From Lonsdalea quercina subsp. quercina (GTDB lineage: Bacteria > Pseudomonadota > Gammaproteobacteria > Enterobacterales > Enterobacteriaceae): a stretch of 7,071 bases of DNA. Below the pieces are notes generated by a model, which had not been told where the DNA came from, searched no databases, and worked only from the letters and a program-made list of their open reading frames with translations. Positions 1-6,628 of this stretch are shown in pieces (position 1 is the first letter of the stretch; each line of letters begins with the position of its first letter). A program made the position numbers and the translations under genes. Location of the stretch: assembly GCF_000688655.1 (NCBI RefSeq), contig NZ_JIBO01000006.1, positions 191,521 to 198,591 on the forward strand, given 5' to 3'.

Positions 1-823
1 CTTTGATCGGCTCGTTGACGACGACCGCATTGGCGTTATCGGCCGTGGGGAAACTGACGGCGCCGCTTTGACCAGTCGCGGACGGCGCTTCGTTCGAAGG
101 AACCGGGGACTTCGACGATGACGGGCTGCTGCCATCGGTTCCCGGCAGCGTTGCTCCTCCCGGCGCGGAAGGCGCTGTCTCCGTGGGTTGGGGCGACTCC
201 ACCGCAGCCCCTGACGTGCGATTGTTCGGCTGCGAGCCGGGCACGGCTGATGCGCCGCCGTTGCTGGCGCCACCCTCTTGTGGTTGGCCAAACTGGCTCT
301 TTTGGTTATCCATCAGCATAGCGATCAGTTGCATCAGCGTTTGAGACAGTTGGTCGCTGCTAAACTGCCCACCACCGTCCTGTGTCGGCGAAAGGCTGCC
401 TTGCAGCGCTTGGCTTCCGGCATTCTGCAATGTATCGCGGCTTAGATCCTGTGGATGCGTTGCTGAGGACGTAGCACTTTGTTGCGTGCTTTGCCCGTTC
501 TGCGGCATCAGCGTATCCAACAGCTTACCGAGCATTTCAAGCTGGTTTCGCTGATTCTGTCCGTCCCGGCCGCCAATCCCGCCTGCGGCGACACTGCCAT
601 CCGTGGGGCGCATGCCCTCAGATGCCTCCTGACTAGCGGCTTGCAGGGTCAGCAATAGTGCCGCCAACAGTTTGGCCACGCTGTCTAGCGCCGTTTGATG
701 TTCTGTCGTGCTGGCGCCGGTGTTCTGCCGTTCCGCTGGCAGGTTTTGGGAAGAGATGCTGCCCAGATTGGCATTATTCATGCCGGAGCCGGGCAGGGTA
801 GGCGTGGTGTTCAGGTCTGACAT
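1..823 (-). CDS. hrpW: HrpW harpin with pectate-lyase-like C-terminus (5' part, cut by window edge)
   Basis: Reading the minus strand from the ATG at 823-821 gives 274 uninterrupted codons to the left edge; the protein starts MSDLNTTPTLPGSGMN. Residues 1-178 are harpin-like: rich in Q, S, N, G and A, with no Cys or Trp, and with three leucine-rich, probably amphipathic helices at about 44-63, 94-106 and 156-173. Residues 179-253 form a Pro/Ser/Thr/Gly-rich linker. From about 255 (AVSFPTADNANAVVVNEPIK) the sequence matches the opening of the class III (PL3) pectate-lyase domain that HrpW proteins carry; its body lies outside the window, so catalytic or binding residues cannot be judged. HrpW is known as a T3SS-secreted, glycine/serine-rich, heat-stable elicitor that acts outside the plant cell and binds pectate. 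The start is supported by GAGG eight bases upstream and by a HrpL-type promoter further upstream. It is divergent from dspE, a usual neighbour. Identity is confident; integrity of the missing 3' part is unknown. Confidence 0.93.
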   Translation of the reverse strand, partial: MSDLNTTPTLPGSGMNNANLGSISSQNLPAERQNTGASTTEHQTALDSVAKLLAALLLTLQAASQEASEGMRPTDGSVAAGGIGGRDGQNQRNQLEMLGKLLDTLMPQNGQSTQQSATSSATHPQDLSRDTLQNAGSQALQGSLSPTQDGGGQFSSDQLSQTLMQLIAMLMDNQKSQFGQPQEGGASNGGASAVPGSQPNNRTSGAAVESPQPTETAPSAPGGATLPGTDGSSPSSSKSPVPSNEAPSATGQSGAVSFPTADNANAVVVNEPIK

Positions 824-831
824 AGCGAGTG

Positions 832-835
832 CCTC
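832..835 (-). promoter_or_regulatory. Ribosome binding site of hrpW
   Basis: On the minus strand GAGG lies eight bases before the ATG at 823-821. This supports that ATG as the hrpW start. Confidence 0.6.
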
Positions 836-880
836 GTAAGCTGTTGTTGAGTAAAAAATAGGCTGCGGAGAATATTGAAT

Positions 881-893
881 CGACGGTTCGTCG
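881..893. repeat. Small perfect inverted repeat at the start of the hrpW leader
   Basis: CGACG, a three-base loop GTT, then CGTCG form a perfect 5-bp stem. It begins six bases downstream of the CCACNNA element of the hrpW hrp box, so it should sit at or very near the 5' end of the hrpW transcript. It could be an RNA-stabilising hairpin, a small operator, or chance; the stem is short. Confidence 0.35.
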
Positions 894-898
894 TTATA

Positions 899-926
899 TG
901 GGTGGTTCAAATATTCGCCGGGTTCC
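899..926 (-). promoter_or_regulatory. hrp box (HrpL-dependent promoter) of hrpW
   Basis: Read on the minus strand, GGAACC (926-921) is followed by a 15-base spacer and CCACCCA (905-899). This fits the HrpL consensus GGAACC-N15/16-CCACNNA exactly. It faces hrpW and lies 75 bases upstream of its ATG. HrpL is the ECF-type alternative sigma factor that drives hrp and effector genes in this bacterial group; its own gene is not in the window. Confidence 0.93.
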
Positions 927-985
927 TGTCTCTCCGGTGCGCGAATGACAAGACGCAAGCGTCCATGCCCCCCTTATTTCCGGGC

Positions 986-1014
986 GGAACCTAATGCCTT
1001 TTCCCAGCCACTCA
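986..1014 (+). promoter_or_regulatory. hrp box (HrpL-dependent promoter) of dspEF
   Basis: GGAACC (986-991), a 16-base spacer, then CCACTCA (1008-1014) match the HrpL consensus GGAACC-N15/16-CCACNNA exactly. The box lies 42 bases before the dspE ATG, giving a short leader. It should drive dspE and dspF as one transcript; I see no second promoter in the short gap before dspF. Confidence 0.95.
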
Positions 1015-1045
1015 CTCGGCAATTAGCTTCATCAACAACATCTCT

Positions 1046-1050
1046 GGGAG
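1046..1050 (+). promoter_or_regulatory. Ribosome binding site of dspE
   Basis: GGGAG lies six bases before the ATG at 1057 and is the only good Shine-Dalgarno match between the hrp box and the gene. It fixes the dspE start. Confidence 0.7.
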
Positions 1051-1056
1051 ACGGCT

Positions 1057-4000
1057 ATGTTGGGCAATATCAGACACATTCATCAGAAGACGGTGGCGGA
1101 AGTCGATACGCCGACCGTGTCCGGAGAGGGGCGCGCGGTCTCTCAGGGGCACGCTTCCGTCGCTGGACAGAAGGCGACGGGATCGTTGACTCAGGAAGGT
1201 CTGCGTCTGGCGGCAACCCCGCGCGTCAGCCAGCGCGAGGTGCCGCCTGACTCGCTAGGATCGCAGGTAGGTCGCTCCCCCAATCTTCGCGACATGAGAG
1301 ACGCCATCGACCGTGCGATGCAGGACACTGCCGGCCCCTCGTCGACGGCTGAGACGCCGGTGAAAACCGTCACCACGTTACGGGAGCTGCTGCAACGCTC
1401 TGCGTCGAGTGAGACGGGTTCGTCCCGAAGCGCGAGTCTGCATAGCGCGGTTTCCCATTTTGACGGGGCGGCAGGCACGATTGCCAGTCACGCCCCTGCG
1501 GCAGTGGGTCTGGGGCTTTCGCTGGATAAAAAAGGCAAGGTCATCTTGGGCGACGATGTCCCAGCCCCGATAAAAACGGTGCTGTCGCAAACGCTGGGTA
1601 AACACGATCTACCGTTTGTGGCGCATCACAAGAACTCGAACGGCACCCATCATCTGTTGATGGATAAAATAGGGCGCCTGTTCAGCCTTCATCACGGCAA
1701 ACACGGGCTGGTCGGTTTGCACAGCAGCGCGCCCTCACGGAAAGACAGCGAATTACTGCACAGCAAGGCGTCGGCAGGCTATGCATTGCATGCGTCTGAC
1801 ACACAGGTGCGCACAGAAGCGAAGCTCAACGGTAAAGACGCCGGATCGCAGTCGCTGCCTAACCCCACCGGCGGACTCCAGTCTCAACTGTCCGGGATTT
1901 TTCTGGACGTTCATGACGAGGCGCTGCGCCTCCACGACGGCAAGCTGTTCAGCCTGAGTCCCGAGGGCGTCTGGCAGCCAAAAGACGACCGCAAGCACGC
2001 GCAATTGTCCCGACAGGCCGACGGGAACCTGTATGCGGTGAAGGAGAGCCACTTGTTAAGCAACCTGTCGACCGGCATGGAGTCGACCGCCTTTAAAGAC
2101 AAAATTATCTCGTTCTCCGCCAACCTTGACGGGCAGACGGTGGTGTTGACGACGTCTGACCACGGTGCGGGCAAGCTGCATCTGTTGCCGACGCTGAATG
2201 CTCCCAAGAGCGAGCACCGGGCGCTGCAACTGGCTCTAAACGGCACGATCGCGCTGGAACGCGGCAGCGAACAGGTGGATGCCAAAGCCGTAGGACTCGA
2301 TCGGCAAAAGCTGCTGGTGGCCGATCGTGAAGGGCAGGTTTTTGTCGGGACGTTGCCACAGGGAGACAGTCATCGCGTCGAACTGACCCCCTTGCACAGC
2401 CCGGATCTGGAAGGGGCGCTGGGGGTAGGTCATCACACGGAGGGCTTTGTCAGCAACGGCGCAGGCAGTCTGCATGCGTTGGTCAAAGACGCGCAGGGGC
2501 ATAAACATCTGGCCGCCCCTGCGGCGGAAGGCGGCGGCTTCAAGCCGGGCTGGAACCTAAGCGATTCGCTGGTGGTGGACCACAAAATGGGGCTGCTGCA
2601 CGTCGCTCTGCCGTCGTCATCTGTCATGAATATGGGACGCTTCGGCATGATGGCGCTGCACGAAGGCAAAGTGCATTACGTGGACAGCGTGACCCGCAGT
2701 TGGACGCCGACGACGATTTCCGCCAATCAGCTCAAACGCGGTTTGGATAACCAGCCCTATGTCCTGCATGACGGCCAGCTCAAAGCGTTGACGATCAATC
2801 AGAAAGCGGACAGCGTCGTTCATGGCGACAGCAACGTCTTTGCCCTTAGCCACGCGCGCCACGCGCCGAAATCCGGCGATGCATTGCCGGGATTGGGGAA
2901 AGACAGTGGCGCCGTCGCGGTTGCCGTGCTGACCGCCAATCGATTCATCTCTGCCAATAAAGAGGGGGACATCCAACTGCATCAGGTCCGTCCCGGCACG
3001 AATCGGGCCTCAGCCCCCGCCACGGCGCTACCGAAGGACGGGCTGACGGGGGAGATCCGCGATCTGGCGCTGGATCGCGAAAGCAACCTGTTCGCGCTTA
3101 ACCATGAGGGCGCCTTATTTATCTTGCCGCGTGAGGCCTGGCAAAACGACCGCGCGGAATCCGGTGTAACGCGTTGGCAACCGGTGGAAACGCCGCAGGG
3201 CGGCAAGGTTGATCGGCTGGATACAACGCCGGAGCATGGCCTGCTGGCGCATCAGGACGATCGTCATCAGCGTCTGACCCAAGGCCGTTGGACGGAGCAT
3301 CGACCGAACACGGAAATCACCGCGCCTCAACCGCGAGAGGCCGAGACGGTTTACCAGCGCTTAGGCGGCGCGACCAAAGCCGTATCTATCCCTGGAACGA
3401 GATTAACGGCGAAGCTGGATACGCAAGTGCTGGGGCAAATGGCGCAGGAAAACAAAAAGACCAGCAGCGGTTTTGTCGATCGTATGCGCGCGAATGTCAT
3501 TAAGCTGCCGGCTGAGCTAGGCAAAAGCGTGGGAGATGGCATTCAGCATCACTTCAAAGGGCGTGCCGGGCTGCATCCGCTCTATTCGGCCCAGGCTTCG
3601 GTCTTTAAGCGGCTGGAGGTGCTGAATATGCAACGTCAGCAGAGTCCGCAGGCAAACACCACCGATCTGAAAACCAAGCTGAGCCAGCTGAATCTGGGAG
3701 ACGCCGGCAAGCCGCTGATGGCGGCGCTGCATCAGTTTCATCAGGACCTGGAACGCAGCTCGGGCAACGCGGCGCTGTTGCTGGGTAAACATCAGGGGCT
3801 GATTAACGCCAAAGGCGAGATCAATCACCAGTTCACCCCGTCGGCGCTGAAGTCCGCCATTCAAGGCATGAACTCGCATCGTTCCGGGAAGAGCCTCAGC
3901 GACGCGTTAATGACGGCCACGCTGGCGCATCCTTCTTCGGCGGACAGCAAGGCGAGCGCGCTGTTGAAGCAGTTCGTCATGAAAAAGGTGGATATGAGCT

Positions 4001-6078
4001 ACCAGAGCGACAAGGTGGTTCAGGGCGCGCACCGCGACGTCCATGATGAGATGGCGCTGACGAAGTCGCGGCTGGCGCTGGACACGCTGACTATCGGCGA
4101 TCTGCACGGCATCGTGGATAAGCTGGCGGGATTCTCCGGCGCCTCGCCGACGAAAGCGGATCTCAAACCGATGCAGGAGGCGTTGACGCTGCTGCGGGAT
4201 CATCAGTATGGCGATCACCACGTGAAGCGCGCCACGGACATGGGATTCACCTGTTTTTCAGCGCTGGAGGCGGATTATGACGCGGTGAAAACCTTCACCC
4301 GCGCCTTCAAAGATGAACGGCATGCCGTCAGCGTGACCTCTCGCACGTCGCTGCAGGCGGAGGATCAGGGGCAGTTAACCCAAAAAATGAAAGACACCGT
4401 GCTGTCGCTGAATGCCGGCGAAAGTCTCAGCTTCAACCGAAGCTATAACGCGGGCCTGAGCTCGGTTTATGTGATGCCGACGCAACTGGCCAAGGTGACC
4501 ATTAACCACCTCCCGTCGCCGCTGATCGCCAGCGGCGGCGTGACGGGCGAACGGGGCTACAGTTTAAGTTTCAGCCGGGGAGACAACGGCATCAATGTCA
4601 GTTTTGGCCGCACCGGCGGCCTCAGCGCCAAAGCCGGTGTGATCGTCGGTCATGAACCCAAGGCGACGAAAGAAAATCTCATTCTGGATGATGACCATAC
4701 GCTGACGTTCGATCTGAGGATGGGCGTCAGCGGCTCCGCCACCATTGGCGCGACCCGCCAAAACGGCCTCAGCTTCACGCTAAGCGAAAAAGAGCTGCCG
4801 TCGTTTATCGATGAGCTGACGCAGGGGAAGATCAATCCGCTGGATCTCATGAAAAAGGGTACCGAACACCAGGTCAAGCAGGGGCTTTCTGTGAATTTCG
4901 ATGTGGACGGCGCTTTCACGCTCGACGGTCGCGCCGCGGTCAACATGACGGACAACGACAATACAACCTTCTCCACCACGACCCGAGCTTCGCTGGGCGT
5001 CAGCGGCGGCGTCAACGTGTTGTCCGCCAGTCACGATCGCAGCACGGTCCGGGGCCAACTGAACGAGAAAAACACGACCAGCAACAACCGAGTGCGATTT
5101 TTTAACCAGGCTTCCGTCGGCGCGAATGCCGCGCTCTGGGCCGGGATGGCGACAACGCAACCCGGCAAGGGGACGCTGCCGGCAGGATTCGGCACCGGGG
5201 CTTCAGCCACGCTGTCTGTCGATACCAAAACCAGTCACAGCATCTCTCTCAATGTCAAAGTGGCGGAGCCGCTACAGAAAAGCGACATCGAAGAACTGAC
5301 GGCTTCGCTTGAGAAACACTTTGCCGATGTGGAAACCCAGCAGCTACTAGGCGGCGTAAACAAACTGGATGATATCGACGAACAGTTGGCCATTATGCAT
5401 CGGCACTTCGATGCCAAAACGCCGCAGAACGATGGGCAATACAGCGCAATGCAGTCGCTCGGCAAAGCGGTTCGCCAGCAGTCGGCGGCGAAGCATCAGG
5501 CGGTGACGCTATCGAGCGTCAGCCATAGCGCCAGCTACGCCAACCTGTCGAAGTTGGACAGCAATGGCGTGCTGCATGCGTTGCGCAAGCTGGTGAACGA
5601 TAACGTGCCGCCCACCAATGCCGAACGTATCCACGCCTTCATGAATGCCGACCCGGCGTTGAAAGCGGTCATGACCCATTTACAGTCGTTGCCCAACGCC
5701 TCCGCCAGCGTGAACCTGGAACCGAAGGACGCGGTGAAAGAGCAGGTGGAAAAAGGCATTCAGAACAACAGCCTGAGCAAACAAGCCATCGTCGATCTGT
5801 TCAAGGACAGCAACAATCTGCGCATCGGCTCGATCAGTTTTACCGAGACGGTGAAGAAGAAGGAGGGCTTCACGTTCCCGACGCCTATCGTTGGGGCGTC
5901 CAGCAGTGTGGACGTCAGTATGAGCAAGTCGCTGGGAGAAATTCACTTCTCCTACGGACAAAATCAGGACACGCCGAGACATTTCAGTCTGGAAGGCGAG
6001 ATCGCGCGGGCTAATCCTACCCTGGCGCAGGCGCTGGACAGCCTGCATCAGGAAGGCATTACGCTGGCGAAACACTAA
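1057..6078 (+). CDS. dspE: DspE (DspA/E), AvrE-family type III effector
   Basis: The 1673-residue protein is collinear with AvrE-family effectors; E. amylovora DspE has about 1838 residues. Residues 1-148 are low-complexity, Ser/Ala/Gln-rich and probably disordered, where the secretion signal and DspF-binding site are expected. From about 149 to 740 recurring blade-like strands indicate the family's beta-propeller, for example around 199-211, 289-300, 419-429, 532-549, 568-578 and 669-691. Residues 800-1080 look helical, with the conserved stretch SGFVDRMRANVIKLP near 804. Residues 1089-1405 are strand-rich with many G/S/T/N residues (LSSVYVMPT at 1134-1142), fitting the channel barrel. A helical part and a final strand-rich piece (1588-1650) follow. 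One WxxxE motif is present (WQPVE, 707-711). There is one cysteine (C1066). AvrE-family proteins are delivered into plant cells, form water- and solute-permeable channels, suppress basal immunity and promote watersoaking. No frameshift or stop is seen. Start chosen from the RBS and hrp box. Stop TAA lies 33 bases before dspF. Confidence 0.97.
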   Translation: MLGNIRHIHQKTVAEVDTPTVSGEGRAVSQGHASVAGQKATGSLTQEGLRLAATPRVSQREVPPDSLGSQVGRSPNLRDMRDAIDRAMQDTAGPSSTAETPVKTVTTLRELLQRSASSETGSSRSASLHSAVSHFDGAAGTIASHAPAAVGLGLSLDKKGKVILGDDVPAPIKTVLSQTLGKHDLPFVAHHKNSNGTHHLLMDKIGRLFSLHHGKHGLVGLHSSAPSRKDSELLHSKASAGYALHASDTQVRTEAKLNGKDAGSQSLPNPTGGLQSQLSGIFLDVHDEALRLHDGKLFSLSPEGVWQPKDDRKHAQLSRQADGNLYAVKESHLLSNLSTGMESTAFKDKIISFSANLDGQTVVLTTSDHGAGKLHLLPTLNAPKSEHRALQLALNGTIALERGSEQVDAKAVGLDRQKLLVADREGQVFVGTLPQGDSHRVELTPLHSPDLEGALGVGHHTEGFVSNGAGSLHALVKDAQGHKHLAAPAAEGGGFKPGWNLSDSLVVDHKMGLLHVALPSSSVMNMGRFGMMALHEGKVHYVDSVTRSWTPTTISANQLKRGLDNQPYVLHDGQLKALTINQKADSVVHGDSNVFALSHARHAPKSGDALPGLGKDSGAVAVAVLTANRFISANKEGDIQLHQVRPGTNRASAPATALPKDGLTGEIRDLALDRESNLFALNHEGALFILPREAWQNDRAESGVTRWQPVETPQGGKVDRLDTTPEHGLLAHQDDRHQRLTQGRWTEHRPNTEITAPQPREAETVYQRLGGATKAVSIPGTRLTAKLDTQVLGQMAQENKKTSSGFVDRMRANVIKLPAELGKSVGDGIQHHFKGRAGLHPLYSAQASVFKRLEVLNMQRQQSPQANTTDLKTKLSQLNLGDAGKPLMAALHQFHQDLERSSGNAALLLGKHQGLINAKGEINHQFTPSALKSAIQGMNSHRSGKSLSDALMTATLAHPSSADSKASALLKQFVMKKVDMSYQSDKVVQGAHRDVHDEMALTKSRLALDTLTIGDLHGIVDKLAGFSGASPTKADLKPMQEALTLLRDHQYGDHHVKRATDMGFTCFSALEADYDAVKTFTRAFKDERHAVSVTSRTSLQAEDQGQLTQKMKDTVLSLNAGESLSFNRSYNAGLSSVYVMPTQLAKVTINHLPSPLIASGGVTGERGYSLSFSRGDNGINVSFGRTGGLSAKAGVIVGHEPKATKENLILDDDHTLTFDLRMGVSGSATIGATRQNGLSFTLSEKELPSFIDELTQGKINPLDLMKKGTEHQVKQGLSVNFDVDGAFTLDGRAAVNMTDNDNTTFSTTTRASLGVSGGVNVLSASHDRSTVRGQLNEKNTTSNNRVRFFNQASVGANAALWAGMATTQPGKGTLPAGFGTGASATLSVDTKTSHSISLNVKVAEPLQKSDIEELTASLEKHFADVETQQLLGGVNKLDDIDEQLAIMHRHFDAKTPQNDGQYSAMQSLGKAVRQQSAAKHQAVTLSSVSHSASYANLSKLDSNGVLHALRKLVNDNVPPTNAERIHAFMNADPALKAVMTHLQSLPNASASVNLEPKDAVKEQVEKGIQNNSLSKQAIVDLFKDSNNLRIGSISFTETVKKKEGFTFPTPIVGASSSVDVSMSKSLGEIHFSYGQNQDTPRHFSLEGEIARANPTLAQALDSLHQEGITLAKH

Positions 6079-6098
6079 TTCACGATGGCACAGGGCAG

Positions 6099-6104
6099 AA
6101 GGAG
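6099..6104 (+). promoter_or_regulatory. Ribosome binding site of dspF (decides the start)
   Basis: AAGGAG lies seven bases before the ATG at 6112. The earlier in-frame ATG at 6085 has no such site and would place this strong Shine-Dalgarno sequence inside the gene, so 6112 is preferred. Confidence 0.85.
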
Positions 6105-6111
6105 CTTCACA

Positions 6112-6543
6112 ATGCATTCCCAACAACAACACGTCTCTCGTTTACTGCAAGCGTTTGGTCGGGCCACGCAAACCCCGCTCAGGCTGGATAATGGAATTTG
6201 CGTGCTGAATGACGAAAACGGCGAAGAAGCGGCGGTCATTGACGTTCCCGCGCACAGCGAACAACTTTTACTGCACTGCCGGATAGTCGCGCTGGACGGG
6301 CTGGAGAGGTTGGACGAAGCGGCGATTTACCGCCTGATGCTGCAGCTCAATTTCGAGATGGCGGCGATGCGCGGTTGCTGGCTGGCGTTGGATGAATTTA
6401 ATCAGCTACGACTGTGCTTTCAACACTCGCTTGATAGGCTGGATGAAAACCGTTTCAACGCCATGCTTTCGGGATTCATCCAACAGGTGACAGAGACCCG
6501 GGACTTTATTATTTCACTGCTGGGGCAGATGCAGGCGGCGTAA
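6112..6543 (+). CDS. dspF: DspF (DspB/F), type III chaperone of DspE
   Basis: This 143-residue protein closely resembles E. amylovora DspF (about 139 residues). It is a small class I T3SS chaperone of the kind that binds one effector, as a dimer, in the bacterial cytoplasm. DspF is known to bind the N-terminal part of DspE, keep it soluble and aid its secretion. Family hallmarks are an N-terminal helix (SQQQHVSRLLQAFG), the strand EEAAVIDVP at about 38-46, LLLHCRIV at 52-59, and the conserved block LQLNFEMAAMRGCWLALDE at 77-95, followed by a C-terminal amphipathic helix (about 105-140). It is acidic in character and, unlike DspE and HrpW, contains several cysteines (30, 56, 89, 102), as expected for a protein that is not secreted. 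The start at 6112 is preferred over 6085 because of the well-placed RBS and because MHSQQQ aligns with the short N-terminus of relatives. It is co-transcribed with dspE, 33 bases downstream of its stop. Confidence 0.95.
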   Translation: MHSQQQHVSRLLQAFGRATQTPLRLDNGICVLNDENGEEAAVIDVPAHSEQLLLHCRIVALDGLERLDEAAIYRLMLQLNFEMAAMRGCWLALDEFNQLRLCFQHSLDRLDENRFNAMLSGFIQQVTETRDFIISLLGQMQAA

Positions 6544-6628
6544 CCGCACGCGACCGTCATGGCTTCATGCGGGAACGCGACGGTAGGCGCCGCCGCGTAT
6601 TGCGCCGTAGCCAACGCTTTCAGCGCCG

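Larger units (their letters stand above)
824..1056. other. Divergent hrpW-dspE intergenic promoter region
   Basis: This 233-base gap separates two divergent genes. It holds one outward-facing hrp box for each gene, separated by 59 bases, so the two polymerases would not share promoter elements. The leaders are about 75 bases (hrpW) and 42 bases (dspE) measured from box to ATG. I see no sigma-54 type GG-N10-GC element and no convincing gene of its own; an open frame starting at 945 runs into dspE in another frame and looks fortuitous. Confidence 0.8.

Noticed and set aside
118..321. Plus-strand open frame of 67 codons within the hrpW region
   Set aside because: It is antisense to the HrpW linker, which has a coherent harpin-type reading on the minus strand.
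945..1250. Plus-strand open frame of 101 codons starting upstream of dspE and overlapping its 5' end
   Set aside because: It spans the dspE hrp box, has no recognisable RBS, is Arg-rich with no resemblance to known proteins, and is read out of frame across the real dspE start. It looks like a GC-driven shadow.
6064..6075. C-terminal LAKH of DspE as an ER retrieval signal, as proposed for some AvrE-family members
   Set aside because: A canonical dilysine signal needs lysines at the -3 and -4 (or -5) positions. Here a single lysine lies at -2, so the motif is not supported.
6085..6111. Longer dspF start at the ATG at 6085 (nine extra residues)
   Set aside because: The strong AAGGAG site falls inside this extension and serves the ATG at 6112; relatives also begin at the shorter start.
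1191..6132. Many minus-strand open frames of 60-150 codons antisense to dspE
   Set aside because: High-GC coding sequence leaves few stops in the opposite frames. Their products are Arg/Cys/Ser-rich with no domain character, and dspE explains the region.
6553..6584. Possible terminator hairpin after dspF (ACCGTC at 6553-6558 with GACGGT at 6579-6584)
   Set aside because: The stem is only six base pairs with a 20-base loop and no T run follows on either strand, so it does not qualify as an intrinsic terminator.
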